Program-made: the position numbers and the translations under genes
Notes under the pieces: model-generated
What the model saw: only the letters and a program-made list of their open reading frames with translations
What the model was told of the DNA's origin: nothing
Database searches by the model: none
In this document: positions 33,861 to 43,751 of the stretch, piece by piece
How positions within the stretch are numbered: position 1 is the stretch's first letter
Layout: every line of letters starts with the position of its first letter
From: Paraglaciecola arctica BSs20135
GTDB lineage: Bacteria > Pseudomonadota > Gammaproteobacteria > Enterobacterales > Alteromonadaceae
NCBI RefSeq assembly: GCF_000314995.1
Contig: NZ_BAEO01000012.1
Coordinates: 1 to 64,000 of the forward strand
Length of the DNA stretch: 64,000 nt
Direction: 5' to 3'

Positions 33861-34982
33861 ATGAGCAAACTACTTAAATTATTTGCTATAACATTAACCT
33901 ACTTAATGTTAACTAATATGGCTTTTGCAAAAAAAGTCTATGAAAAACAAGACCCTCCTAGAGAACTCACCTTAGAACAAGCCTCAACTGCAGCGTCTAA
34001 TTATCAAAAATATTGTGTTTTATGTCACGGAGAAAACCGCGAAGGACACAAAAATGACCACGCGCCATCACTGCGTGCTAAAAGTTTATTTGAATCCGGC
34101 GTACCCCATTCAATATTACGTCCTATTTCCTATGGCCGAGAAGGCACAGCCATGGGCGGTTACCTTGATGAAATGGGCGGACCAATGACACTCGATGAAG
34201 TCTGGGATTTGACCTATTGGCTATTCTGGCAATCTGGCGCCCAGCGCGTAAAGTTATCCGAAAATCCCGTAGATGGGGATAAAGTAAGAGGTGCAGAGGT
34301 ATATCAAGAAAATTGCGCAACTTGCCACGGTGTTAACGGTGAAGGTGTCAATGCACCGGCTTTAGGCAATCAATCGGCGTTAGCCCACAACAAAGATGAG
34401 TTTATTCGCTATGCCATTGAACACGGCCGACAAGATACACCTATGCCTGCTTTTGAAGAGCAACTGTCCTCGGCCGATATCGATAACGTTACCGCTTTTA
34501 TCCGCAGCAGAGCAAGTGGATGGAAAGCCGAAAAAGTCGTGCTAAGTGCATTACCCACTCCTGACCAATACGTACTCAACCCTGAAAATGACAATCCTAA
34601 TTTTACGTTAGACCAAGGTATCTATGTTTCTTCTAAAGATTTATATCAAGCCATTCAAGATAAAAAGAAAATGGTATTGCTAGATACTAGAGTAGCCTCA
34701 GTGTGGCAAAGAGCTCATATTAAAGGCGCGATACCCTTTCCTTATTACACCGAACTAGAAGGGCACTTAGTAGACTTACCTAAAGATGTACAAATTGTCG
34801 GTTATTGCTCTTGCCCAAGAGCGGCGACAGAATACGTCATTAAGCAGCTCAGAGAGCTTGGCTACAACAAAACCGCTGTATTATATGAAGGGATTTTTGG
34901 TTGGATGAACTTTGGTTACCCAGTGATGCGTGCAGAAAGTATAGTTGATGAGGATGAGGAAAAAGAAGAGCCACAGCACTAA
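33861..34982 (+). CDS. Exported dihaem cytochrome c fused to rhodanese domain
   Basis: A 373-residue protein with a signal peptide (LFAITLTYLMLTNMAFAKK). Two class I cytochrome c domains follow, with haem motifs CVLCH (52-56) and CATCH (152-156), each with a distal methionine candidate (AMGGYL, TPMPAFEEQ). A rhodanese domain occupies about 245-360 (MVLLDTRVASVWQRAHIKGA) with YCSCPRAAT, where C316 or C318 is the possible active cysteine. It is probably a periplasmic redox protein acting on sulfur compounds or as an electron shuttle (inference). It follows envZ by 28 bp, so read-through is likely, and it is convergent with the CAT-like gene. Confidence 0.88.
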   Translation: MSKLLKLFAITLTYLMLTNMAFAKKVYEKQDPPRELTLEQASTAASNYQKYCVLCHGENREGHKNDHAPSLRAKSLFESGVPHSILRPISYGREGTAMGGYLDEMGGPMTLDEVWDLTYWLFWQSGAQRVKLSENPVDGDKVRGAEVYQENCATCHGVNGEGVNAPALGNQSALAHNKDEFIRYAIEHGRQDTPMPAFEEQLSSADIDNVTAFIRSRASGWKAEKVVLSALPTPDQYVLNPENDNPNFTLDQGIYVSSKDLYQAIQDKKKMVLLDTRVASVWQRAHIKGAIPFPYYTELEGHLVDLPKDVQIVGYCSCPRAATEYVIKQLRELGYNKTAVLYEGIFGWMNFGYPVMRAESIVDEDEEKEEPQH

Positions 34983-35027
34983 AAACAAGTTAATCGATTT
35001 TTTAAACTCTTGGATTCAAATAATAAT

Positions 35028-35672
35028 TTACTGATCAAAAAAATCATCAAAGTTCTGTTGTAATTTTTCGAAGTATTGTCCTACATGTAAACCGTCAACT
35101 AATGCATGGTGGACCTCTACAGATACAGGCATGGCTATTTCGTTGTGGTTCTTTTTGTATTTTCCCATCACTATTCTTGGTACTGAGTCATGTTCATCTT
35201 GCTTTTGAGCATGAGAAAAGCTGGTAAAATGTAACCAAGGTAACACCGAACAGAAAATTTTATTGTCTATGTTATTTGACGACGTTAAAGACTTATAACC
35301 GTTTTTTACTTGGGCTAATTGTTGGGTAGCTCGCTGATAAAATATATCAAAGTTTTTACACCCACCAAATTCACAAAAACTAAAACTTTCGTCATTGTTT
35401 AACACAGTACAACTTATTTCCAATTCATCATGAATATCGACTTCATTGTTGTTAATGCGCAACCTAAATGGTTCTATTTGATTTGCTGTGTATCCGAGCA
35501 GAAACAAAGAACAGATAAAGAAAGATAGCTGATTTTCTTTACAATAATTAAGGGGTTTAGTGACATCAACTGTCCCACACACATTGAAGAATGGTTGTTT
35601 AAAGCTAGTATAAAATTCAAAATGTTCTTTTCTATGCCAGCTACTGAGTTCAATTTTCTTCATATGATTCAA
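35028..35672 (-). CDS. Chloramphenicol acetyltransferase-like protein
   Basis: A 214-residue protein of the size and pattern of CAT type A enzymes: SWHRKEHFEFYTSFKQPFFN near the start, and the catalytic segment VEVHHALVDGLHVGQYFEKL with the active histidine. The canonical CAT segment is HHAVCDGFHV, so the match is real but distant. Chromosomal members of this family often have unknown acceptors, so antibiotic resistance is not implied. An alternative start is ATG 35663. Confidence 0.85.
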   Translation of the reverse strand: MNHMKKIELSSWHRKEHFEFYTSFKQPFFNVCGTVDVTKPLNYCKENQLSFFICSLFLLGYTANQIEPFRLRINNNEVDIHDELEISCTVLNNDESFSFCEFGGCKNFDIFYQRATQQLAQVKNGYKSLTSSNNIDNKIFCSVLPWLHFTSFSHAQKQDEHDSVPRIVMGKYKKNHNEIAMPVSVEVHHALVDGLHVGQYFEKLQQNFDDFFDQ

Positions 35673-35763
35673 TAGTGTAATGGGATTACAAATATATTAA
35701 CCTGTTTTTAATCGTTGTTCACATTAGTCTAAAAATAAATCTCCCTAAGGTTTGTACTAAGAC

Positions 35764-35790
35764 TAAAGTTTCATTGTTTGCTCTCGATTT
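35764..35790 (+). promoter_or_regulatory. Sigma-28 (FliA)-type promoter of the chemoreceptor gene
   Basis: TAAAGTTT (35764-35771) matches the FliA -35 consensus in all eight positions. After 11 bp comes CTCGATTT, which shares the CGAT core of GCCGATAA. It lies 124 bp upstream of the chemoreceptor ATG, and flagellar-class chemoreceptor genes normally use FliA. Confidence 0.6.
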
Positions 35791-35913
35791 TTATATATAG
35801 TACTGAAGTTACGACTATATTTAATACAAAACATTACCAAAAATTAAGATGAATATTGAAGACTCATTATCTTTTTTATCAAACGTTTTAATTAAAGTGA
35901 AACGAGGCCAGTT

Positions 35914-37929
35914 ATGATTCATTTTAAAAAAATAAACCAAAAACTTACCGTAGCATTTTTATCAATGGCTTTAATTCCGCTATTCATTTTTGCTTTTTTA
36001 AGTATTAATACCGCAAGCAACTCAATTAAATCAATGGCCTTTAATCAGTTAGAGTCTATGCGTTCAGTAAAAAAAGCGCAGCTGAATAATTATCTTGACG
36101 CCCTAAAAGCGAGCTTATTGGTTATTAAAAATGATCCGTATTTAATAGAAGGATTTACTAAGTTTGATGCGGCATTCAGCGGCGCCAAAATTCAAGATGA
36201 TGGATGGAAATCTGCAGAGACAAAATATGACAGCCGGTTAAAACAAATTAACCAAATAAACGGTTGGTACGACTTGTTTTTAATTAATAATAATGGAGAC
36301 ATTATTTACACCGCAGCAAAAGAATCTGATTTAGGGATGAATATCCCAAATTCTAACTTAGCAAACACAAGTATTGGTGTAGGCTTTCAATTAGCAAAAA
36401 CCAGCAACTCCGATACAACCGTTATCAGCGACTTTAAACCCTATCCACCGTCAAATAATGAACCCGCTGCTTTTATAATGTTAAAGCTAGACTCTCAAAT
36501 GGGTTATATCGCATTACAATTTCCTTTAGACAAGGTCAATAAAATTATGCAGCAACGAGATGGAATGGGAGAAACGGGTGAAACCTATTTAGTTGGCCAT
36601 GATAAATTAATGCGTTCAGATTCGTATTTAGATCCCAAAGGACATTCGGTCATCGCCTCTTTTGCTGGTAATGTGAAAGAAAATGGGGTTGATACAAAAG
36701 CAGTTAGTGAAGCATTTATGGGGAAAACAAACAGTGAAATCATCATTGATTACAATGGAAATCCTGTGCTGTCAGCTTATACCACAATAGACGTGGGAGA
36801 TTTTAAGTGGGCCATGATTGCAGAAATAGATGAAGCCGAAGCATTTGAAACAAGTGGCACTTTAATCCAACTTTCAATTATTACTATGCTAATAGTGACT
36901 GGGCTTGTTTATGTTATTTCTCTATTAATTTCTAAAAATATTAGTGCACCTATAGTACAAGTTGCGCAAGACGTACACCGTATTGCAGCCGGTGATTTAA
37001 CGGTACAAGTTAAAATTGACCAACATAATGAGTTAGGTATGTTGCAACGTTCGATGTCAGAGATGATTATAAAATTACGCGATATGATCGAACACATTGG
37101 TAAGTCATCCGAACAACAAGCGACAGCCTCCGAAGAGCTTTCAGCTATTACCGAAGTAACCAATAAAAATGTTATTCGGCAACATAAAGCAACGGATCAA
37201 GTGGCCGCGGCTATTGCTGAAATGAGTGCTTCTGTTGATGAAGTAACAAACAATACAAATGAAGCTTCTGGTGCGGCAAATGAATCTAAAACGTTAGTCG
37301 ATAAGGGTAGTCTTGCCGTTCAACGCACTATTGACGGAATTATTGATTTATCATCTGTGATGAAATTATCACAAGCACTTATTACCGATGTACAAGACGG
37401 CACTACAAATATTGCTAATATTTTAGTGGTTATCAAAGGCATTGCTGACCAAACAAATTTATTGGCACTAAATGCGGCAATTGAAGCAGCAAGAGCTGGG
37501 GAACAAGGCCGTGGATTTGCCGTTGTGGCTGATGAAGTTAGAACATTGTCACAAAATACACAAAAATCAACAATCGAAATTGAGAATATGATCCAAGCTC
37601 TGGAATCCAAAGTGTCAGCGGCGACGGAGTCTATGAACAAAGGGGCGGATCAAGCGGAAAGTATTGTAGAAAAAACCCACGAAGTAACTGAAGTGTTGGC
37701 TAAAATACAGGAAACAGTATCGATGATTTCAGATATGAATATTCAGATTTCAACTGCAACACAACAGCAAAGCACGGTAGCAAGAGAGATTAGCCAACAG
37801 GCGTCAAATATTAGCTTAATTTCTATGGAAACAGGTGAAAGTGCCAAAGAAATAAACACCGCGAGTAACGAACTAGCTAACTTGGCTGTAGATCTTTCTG
37901 AACAAGTAAAAGCCTTTAAACTAAACTAA
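35914..37929 (+). CDS. Methyl-accepting chemotaxis protein
   Basis: A 671-residue chemoreceptor. It has an N-terminal membrane helix (about 12-34), a periplasmic double-Cache-type sensor (about 40-305, with [20 protein letters not shown] and [16 protein letters not shown]), a second helix (about 312-335), a HAMP domain ([20 protein letters not shown]) and the signalling domain with the tip [20 protein letters not shown] near 512-531. No C-terminal pentapeptide for CheR binding is seen. The ligand is unknown. A FliA-type promoter precedes it. Confidence 0.94.
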   Translation: MIHFKKINQKLTVAFLSMALIPLFIFAFLSINTASNSIKSMAFNQLESMRSVKKAQLNNYLDALKASLLVIKNDPYLIEGFTKFDAAFSGAKIQDDGWKSAETKYDSRLKQINQINGWYDLFLINNNGDIIYTAAKESDLGMNIPNSNLANTSIGVGFQLAKTSNSDTTVISDFKPYPPSNNEPAAFIMLKLDSQMGYIALQFPLDKVNKIMQQRDGMGETGETYLVGHDKLMRSDSYLDPKGHSVIASFAGNVKENGVDTKAVSEAFMGKTNSEIIIDYNGNPVLSAYTTIDVGDFKWAMIAEIDEAEAFETSGTLIQLSIITMLIVTGLVYVISLLISKNISAPIVQVAQDVHRIAAGDLTVQVKIDQHNELGMLQRSMSEMIIKLRDMIEHIGKSSEQQATASEELSAITEVTNKNVIRQHKATDQVAAAIAEMSASVDEVTNNTNEASGAANESKTLVDKGSLAVQRTIDGIIDLSSVMKLSQALITDVQDGTTNIANILVVIKGIADQTNLLALNAAIEAARAGEQGRGFAVVADEVRTLSQNTQKSTIEIENMIQALESKVSAATESMNKGADQAESIVEKTHEVTEVLAKIQETVSMISDMNIQISTATQQQSTVAREISQQASNISLISMETGESAKEINTASNELANLAVDLSEQVKAFKLN

Positions 37930-38205
37930 ACAGCGAAGCAGTTATTATTGATGAAAAAAAATTGAAGGAGCCAAATAACCTGAATTCTGGTTAAGGCGTG
38001 CCGCTTCCTTTTAAGTAATTTCAATAAAAACAGTATGTTAGAAAATTGTAATTACATTGCCAAGACATGGAGCACATCCAGTGCTGCTATTATTACGTTT
38101 ATCAAGGCGAGCTTGTGAAGGAATAGCCCGCTATTGTGAGCAAGTTCAACGAAGATAGGCATGATAATAGCGGTTCTGGACGGTATGGCTTATCCAGAGC
38201 TCAGG
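37930..38205. other. Intergenic between chemoreceptor and diguanylate cyclase genes
   Basis: No gene is seen. CCGCTATT (38128-38135) and AATAGCGG (38166-38173) form an 8-bp inverted repeat with a 30-nt loop. Confidence 0.4.
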
Positions 38206-39252
38206 TTAAATAGCAGCAACCACAACACGGTTTCTACCCTCATTTTTGCCTGCATACAAAGCTTTGTCAGCTAAATCCACCAAATGTTCAATAGAAGTGA
38301 GTTGCTCATTACTAATTGTACATATTCCTATAGTGGCGGTTAATGTTAATTGTATTTCATCATTAATAAAGACTGAGGTTTGTTCAATACTAGTACGAAT
38401 ATTATTGGCAATATCCAGTGCTTTTTGTGCATCGATATTTTTGATGACTACAATAAACTCCTCGCCACCAAACCGTCCGGCGATGTCACTACTATCACGC
38501 ACGTTTTGTTGTATCAATTTTGCAACCTGTTTTAAGCAAACATCCCCTGCTAGGTGACCATAGCTATCATTTATTGATTTAAAGTGGTCTAAGTCAATCA
38601 TCATCAAAGACAATTGGCCTTTTTGATTTCTTGATTGGTCAATAACTGTTTGTAAAAAGGTCATTATAGAGCGGCGATTTTTAAGCCCAGTTAAAAGGTC
38701 AGTCTCGGCTTGTTCACTTATCTTGTTACCAAACGCACCATAAATTCGATTAAATTGTACGCCTAATGCTGTACTTAACAATACAGACAAGCATAGCCAT
38801 ATAGCTCTTGATGCAGTTTTATTCTGGGGAACATTTTCATAGGTAAAGTCAGGAAAGAAACCCACGCCTATAAAAAGGCAAAACACCAAGATGACAACAA
38901 TAAGTCCAGTCATCCAAGTATATTTAGCGTTACTAACTAAAGCGATAAACATTGGGGTAATAGGAAATAAATAAGCAAATTGACTGTTTACACCACCAGA
39001 TACAAAGGTAATTGGCGACAGTACTAACAAACCAATACACGTAAACAACATGGGATACCAAGATTTGGGCTGGGTGTATTTTAAATAGACAAACACGCAA
39101 CCCATTGCAAGTGAATTGAATATTCCTATATAGGTAAACAAAATATCTTGCTCTATCATCATCGGCCTGATGATAGTGGCTAATGATGTTACGAAAAAAG
39201 CTAAAAACGCGGCCTTTAACGTTACCGCATACCTGATTTTTTCAATAAACAC
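38206..39252 (-). CDS. Membrane diguanylate cyclase (GGDEF)
   Basis: A 348-residue protein with about six membrane helices in the first 175 residues and a C-terminal GGDEF domain (DLLTGLKNRRSIMTFL, MMIDLDHFKSINDSYGHLAG, active site GRFGGEEFIVV near 262). It should make cyclic di-GMP. The segment before the active site is RDSSDIAGRF, where the inhibitory RxxD motif would need an arginine three residues before the last Asp; it is one residue off, so product inhibition through a classical I-site is doubtful. It is monocistronic and next to, but convergent with, the chemoreceptor gene. Confidence 0.92.
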   Translation of the reverse strand: MFIEKIRYAVTLKAAFLAFFVTSLATIIRPMMIEQDILFTYIGIFNSLAMGCVFVYLKYTQPKSWYPMLFTCIGLLVLSPITFVSGGVNSQFAYLFPITPMFIALVSNAKYTWMTGLIVVILVFCLFIGVGFFPDFTYENVPQNKTASRAIWLCLSVLLSTALGVQFNRIYGAFGNKISEQAETDLLTGLKNRRSIMTFLQTVIDQSRNQKGQLSLMMIDLDHFKSINDSYGHLAGDVCLKQVAKLIQQNVRDSSDIAGRFGGEEFIVVIKNIDAQKALDIANNIRTSIEQTSVFINDEIQLTLTATIGICTISNEQLTSIEHLVDLADKALYAGKNEGRNRVVVAAI

Positions 39253-39319
39253 TTAACTTTCCTTAACCGTTTTATCGCTACATATAAAAGATTCGCTACC
39301 ACTACATATTAATATGCCA

Positions 39320-40210
39320 CTACCCCTGCCCAACAGGGATATTAAAGGTGCCAGCATGAATACTCTCAATATCAATGGCATCAAAGCTATATTCTGTGTG
39401 GCAATATTGGCAATTCATTTTAATATCACCATCTTTAGCAACAATGTCTAACAACTCCTCTTTGCTTAATCCAGAAAGCGCTACGGCGCTACGTTCCTTG
39501 CTGCAATTACATTTAAAGACCACTTTAGTCGCTGGGTATATCTCAATGTCTTCTTGATGGTATAAACGATGCAAAATATCTTCAGCGGATAACCCGAATA
39601 ACTCTTCGTTTTTGATGGTATCTGTTAAAGCACTGAGATGTTCAAAGGCCGTGTCGGCTTTATCTGTTGTTTGACTGCTAGTAGGCATTATTTGTAAAAA
39701 CATGCCACAGGCTTTAGATTGTTTGTCTATTAGCTGCGTTCGCAATATTACTTTAGTGGCTAGCTGTTCAGATTGTTCAAAGTAACCTTCAATACATTGA
39801 GCCAAAGTAGGTTTATCTAAAGCAACCATGCCTTGATAACGTTCGCCGTCTTCTGGCGTAATAGTGATCACCAGCACCCCTTTTTTCACCAATTCATTGA
39901 AGTCTGTAGGCAATACAGTTAACGCTTCATCCCAGCGAGCGACACCTCGCAATTGCTGATTGTGGGTGCCGTTGATAACAGCATAGCTAAGAGGGCCTTC
40001 TCCTTGAATTTGGATGGCAATATCACCTTTAAACTTTAATGTGGCGGTCAACAAACTAGCTGCGGCCATCAATTCACCTAAAAGTTGTTGGATAACAGGC
40101 GGATATGGATAAGAATCCAAAATAGCCTGAAAACTTTTTTCTAAACGCACCATCTCGCCTCTGACGTTGCCTTGGTTGAATAAATATCGATGAAGTTGGT
40201 CAAATGCCAT
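39320..40210 (-). CDS. hslO: Redox-regulated chaperone Hsp33
   Basis: A 296-residue protein with the Hsp33 zinc switch at the C-terminus: CNCSKE, then about 27 residues later CQYCH, i.e. CxC...CxxC. The N-terminal core shows FNQGNVRGEMVRLEKSFQ, GDIAIQIQGEGPLSYAVING and RYQGMVALDKPTLAQCIEGY. Oxidation unfolds the switch and turns the protein into a holdase. It lies 17 bp downstream of hslR on the same strand, as in E. coli. Confidence 0.96.
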   Translation of the reverse strand: MAFDQLHRYLFNQGNVRGEMVRLEKSFQAILDSYPYPPVIQQLLGELMAAASLLTATLKFKGDIAIQIQGEGPLSYAVINGTHNQQLRGVARWDEALTVLPTDFNELVKKGVLVITITPEDGERYQGMVALDKPTLAQCIEGYFEQSEQLATKVILRTQLIDKQSKACGMFLQIMPTSSQTTDKADTAFEHLSALTDTIKNEELFGLSAEDILHRLYHQEDIEIYPATKVVFKCNCSKERSAVALSGLSKEELLDIVAKDGDIKMNCQYCHTEYSFDAIDIESIHAGTFNIPVGQG

Positions 40211-40227
40211 GTTGTTTACCTTACTAA

Positions 40228-40626
40228 TTATTGTTGTTTAAATTGAATAATTTGGCGACGCTGCTTTTTGTCTGGTCGGTGATCAGGTCTGGGGCTATGA
40301 AAAATACTTAGTTTACGTGCTTCTGCGTTGCTTGCACGTAACCTTTCACTAGCTGCCGTTTCTTCATACATAAGTTGCGCAAGTGGTGCCCCTAGTCGCT
40401 GTTCTTTTACCTGCACTACAAGCACCTCTTTTAAATCGTAACCTTGGGGAACTTTTATAGTTGCTCCCAACTCTACTATTTTGCCGGGTTTACTGCGTTG
40501 CCCGTTGTATTGCACCTTGCCAGATTGCACAGCATCTCTGGCCATGGATCGAGTTTTATAAAAACGGGCAGCCCAAAGCCATTTGTCTAAGCGTATACTT
40601 TTGCTTTTATCAGGATTTTTTTGCAT
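40228..40626 (-). CDS. hslR: Heat-shock ribosome-associated protein Hsp15
   Basis: A 132-residue S4-domain protein: RLDKWLWAARFYKTRSMARD, VQYNGQRSKPGKIVELGATI and a basic C-terminal tail (SPRPDHRPDKKQRRQI). Hsp15 binds free 50S subunits carrying nascent chains after heat stress. It forms a leftward pair with hslO; the gsp operon starts divergently 121 bp away. Confidence 0.95.
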   Translation of the reverse strand: MQKNPDKSKSIRLDKWLWAARFYKTRSMARDAVQSGKVQYNGQRSKPGKIVELGATIKVPQGYDLKEVLVVQVKEQRLGAPLAQLMYEETAASERLRASNAEARKLSIFHSPRPDHRPDKKQRRQIIQFKQQ

Positions 40627-40747
40627 AGGGTAGACTCTTTAAATTTGTATTTATTTGTAACGAAAGAAGAATTAAGGTTGTCGCCCTTGTCCCTACTCGT
40701 TATCATTGCCAAGTTAAGCTTTAATTTAAACATCCCACCGAGAGACA

Positions 40748-41677
40748 ATGACAGTCGTTAATCATACCGCTAATCAATTATGGCTCCAACTAGTCAAAAA
40801 CCAACAAAAATTAAATTTGTTGGTGGTAATGCTATTGGCGATTTTTCTGCTTGCTTACGCAGCAGAATTGACGTGGCGTTTATGGCCACAACCAGCTAGC
40901 AATAGCAGAATAACCAATATGTCTAGTGGCCAACCTGTTATACAAAAAAACGCTAATAACAGGTTAAACTTGGCTGACATCAAACGACTAAATTTATTTG
41001 GTAATTATGATGCAGCCCCCGTTGTAGAAACAGAAGAAATAACAGATGCGCCAGTTACACGACTTAGCTTGACCTTAACGGGCGTAGTTGCCAGCTCTGC
41101 AAAAGATCAGGGTGCAGCAATAATCGAAAATAATAAGCAACAACAAACTTATGGTATTGGTGAAAAAATTGAAGGTACTAATGCTTCTTTGAAAGAAGTC
41201 TATGCTGACAGAGTTATTATCAAAAATGGCGCCTCCCATGAAACCTTAATGTTAGATGGTGTGGATTATAAGAAAAATGTTGTACAAGTGCCTGTTAAAA
41301 GTGCGCAACAGAACAACCCGAGCTCAAATCGCCGAACATTGTCTGATGACGCAATTCAAGCCAGTAGGGATTTACAACAGCAACCGGCCAGCTTTGTTGA
41401 TTACATTTCCGTATCACCACACCGTCCTAATGGCGAATTGTCAGGTTATCAGGTGAGCCCCGGTAAAAAGCCTGCTTTGTTTGCAGCCGTAGGACTAAAA
41501 CCAGGTGATGTGATCACCGATATAAACGGTTTAGATTTAACCGATATGCAACAAGCATTAGAAGCAATGAATATGCTCAAAGAACTGCAATCTTTGCAAA
41601 TGACAGTACAACGCGAAGATGAACTTATTACTATTTACCTTGATCTACCCCAAGGGGAAGAGGAACCAGAAACATGA
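40748..41677 (+). CDS. gspC: Type II secretion protein GspC
   Basis: A 309-residue inner-membrane protein with one helix (about 23-39, NLLVVMLLAIFLLAYAAEL), a periplasmic homology region (RLNLADIKRLNLFGNY, RLSLTLTGVVASS) and a C-terminal PDZ domain (SPGKKPALFAAVGLKPGDVI, DINGLDLTD). GspC links the inner-membrane platform to the secretin GspD. It is the first gene of an eleven-gene operon; its stop overlaps gspD by 4 bp (ATGA). Confidence 0.94.
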   Translation: MTVVNHTANQLWLQLVKNQQKLNLLVVMLLAIFLLAYAAELTWRLWPQPASNSRITNMSSGQPVIQKNANNRLNLADIKRLNLFGNYDAAPVVETEEITDAPVTRLSLTLTGVVASSAKDQGAAIIENNKQQQTYGIGEKIEGTNASLKEVYADRVIIKNGASHETLMLDGVDYKKNVVQVPVKSAQQNNPSSNRRTLSDDAIQASRDLQQQPASFVDYISVSPHRPNGELSGYQVSPGKKPALFAAVGLKPGDVITDINGLDLTDMQQALEAMNMLKELQSLQMTVQREDELITIYLDLPQGEEEPET

Positions 41678-43749
41678 TCTGTATGTCACGCAATCGCTTG
41701 CCTGTTCGCAAACGCTCCAATGTATTAAAAGGATTACTCCTAGTTATTGGCAGTGCGTTTTTTGCTGTTTCTAGCCTAGTGGCTGCAGCGGACTATTCTC
41801 CGAATTTTAAAGACACTGAAATCGATGAATTTATTAATATAGTGGGTAAAAACTTAAAAAAGACCATCATTGTTGATCCTAATGTACGAGGAAAAATTAC
41901 CGTACGTAGTTATGACTTATTAAACGAAGAGCAGTATTACCAGTTTTTCTTAAACGTACTGCAAGTTTATGGTTATTCAGCAATAGAAATGTCCACTGGT
42001 GTGATAAAAGTGATACGTTCAAAGGATGCAAAATCCTCGAATATTCCAGTGGTTGGAGAGAATTTACTTGATGGTGATGAGATGATCACCCGCGTTGTGC
42101 CTGTGTATAACGTGCCAGTAAGAGAACTTGCCCCTTTGCTTCGTCAGCTTAATGATACTGCAGGCGGTGGTAATGTAGTAAGTCACGACCCGTCAAACGT
42201 AATGATGCTTACTGGTCGCGCCGCTGTGGTTAATCGTTTAGTTGAAATTATCGAACGTGTGGACCAAGCAGGCGATGAAGAAGTCGAAATTGTAGAACTA
42301 AAATATGCTTCTTCAACCGAACTAGTGCGTATTATCGAAAGTATTAATAAATCTCAAGGCAAAACCAACGCCGGAGATAAATCAGCTCCAAGAGTGGTGG
42401 CCGATGACAGAACCAACAGCATCATTGTTAGTGGTGATATAAAAGCCCGTAAACGTCTAATTAATTTAATTGAGCGAATGGATTCTGAACTGGAAACCAG
42501 TGGTAATACTCGCGTAATTTTTCTAAATTACGCAAAATCAGAAGATTTAGTGAAAGTATTGCAAGGCGTCAGCGCCAGCATTCAAGCTGATGGACAAGGC
42601 GCAGCTAAAAGTCGTCAATCCACATCCCGTGAAGTCAGTATTGACTCCCACCAAGATTCAAACGCACTAGTGATAACCGCTGAACCCGATATGATGCGCT
42701 CACTGGAAGACGTGATACGTAAATTGGATGTGCGCCGCGCTCAAGTGCAAGTGGAAGCCATTATTGTTGAAGTATTTGAAGGTGACGGTACCACTTTAGG
42801 TGTGCAGTGGGCCAATGAAAAAGGTGGCGGCACCCAGTTTACTAATGGTGTGGTAGGCATCGGCTCCCTCGCTGTCGGCGTCGATCAAGCCCAAGACAAA
42901 ACTATTGTAGATACCATTACCACAACCAATGATGGTGACGTAGTAGTGGTACCCACTGAAAAAACTCAACTCGGGGATTTAACCACACTGGCATCATTGC
43001 TTGGCGGGGTAAATGGATTCTTGTTAGGCGGAGTGACTGACGGTTGGGGAGCAGTTTTACAAGCAGTTAGTACCGATACCAATTCTAATATATTGGCTAC
43101 ACCACATCTGACAACTATGGACAACGAAGAAGCCTTTTTTATAGTGGGCCAAGAAGTACCAATTATTACTGGTTCAACAACAAGTTCAAGTAATTCGAAT
43201 CCTTTCCAGTCTGTAGAGCGTCAAGAAGTGGGAATCAAGTTAAAAGTAACCCCACAAATTAACGAGGGTACTGCGGTTCAATTACTGATTGAACAAGAAG
43301 TCTCTAGCGTCAGCGGGGCTACGTCAGTTGACGTTATTATCAATAAGCGCGAAATTAAAACCTCTGTCATAGTAGAAGACGGCGGCACAATTGTACTAGG
43401 CGGATTAATCGATGATGCAGTACAAGAAAGTGTATCTAAAGTACCATTATTAGGAGATATTCCGATCCTTGGTCACTTGTTTAAGTCGACATCCACTAGT
43501 GTAAGCAAACGTAACTTGATGGTATTTATTCGTCCTACCATAATACGTGATGGTGTGACTATGAATAAAATTAGTCAGAAAAAATACCAATATATACGTG
43601 CTCAGCAACTAAAACGTCAGTCACAAGGTATTCCATTAATGCCCTTTACCGAAGGCCCATCTTTGCCTGATTGGGATAACTCTTTAAGTCTGCCACCATC
43701 TTATGAAGAATATCTTCTTAACAAAGACAAAGCAGAGGATAAGGACTAG
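41674..43749 (+). CDS. gspD: Type II secretion secretin GspD
   Basis: A 691-residue protein with a signal peptide ending near SSLVAAAD. The N0 domain ([20 protein letters not shown]), N1-N3 repeats ([40 protein letters not shown]) and the secretin core ([50 protein letters not shown]) are clear. It forms the outer-membrane pore. No pilotin gene (gspS) is seen nearby. The start ATG overlaps the gspC stop; a second ATG four codons later is an alternative. Confidence 0.96.
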   Translation: MICMSRNRLPVRKRSNVLKGLLLVIGSAFFAVSSLVAAADYSPNFKDTEIDEFINIVGKNLKKTIIVDPNVRGKITVRSYDLLNEEQYYQFFLNVLQVYGYSAIEMSTGVIKVIRSKDAKSSNIPVVGENLLDGDEMITRVVPVYNVPVRELAPLLRQLNDTAGGGNVVSHDPSNVMMLTGRAAVVNRLVEIIERVDQAGDEEVEIVELKYASSTELVRIIESINKSQGKTNAGDKSAPRVVADDRTNSIIVSGDIKARKRLINLIERMDSELETSGNTRVIFLNYAKSEDLVKVLQGVSASIQADGQGAAKSRQSTSREVSIDSHQDSNALVITAEPDMMRSLEDVIRKLDVRRAQVQVEAIIVEVFEGDGTTLGVQWANEKGGGTQFTNGVVGIGSLAVGVDQAQDKTIVDTITTTNDGDVVVVPTEKTQLGDLTTLASLLGGVNGFLLGGVTDGWGAVLQAVSTDTNSNILATPHLTTMDNEEAFFIVGQEVPIITGSTTSSSNSNPFQSVERQEVGIKLKVTPQINEGTAVQLLIEQEVSSVSGATSVDVIINKREIKTSVIVEDGGTIVLGGLIDDAVQESVSKVPLLGDIPILGHLFKSTSTSVSKRNLMVFIRPTIIRDGVTMNKISQKKYQYIRAQQLKRQSQGIPLMPFTEGPSLPDWDNSLSLPPSYEEYLLNKDKAEDKD

Positions 43750-43751
43750 TC

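Noticed and set aside
35028-35672. Acquired chloramphenicol-resistance gene
   Set aside because: Only distantly CAT-like, with no mobile element or other resistance gene nearby; resistance cannot be claimed from the family resemblance.
38128-38173. 8-bp inverted repeat CCGCTATT/AATAGCGG
   Set aside because: A 30-nt loop and no T-tract; not convincing as a terminator or operator.
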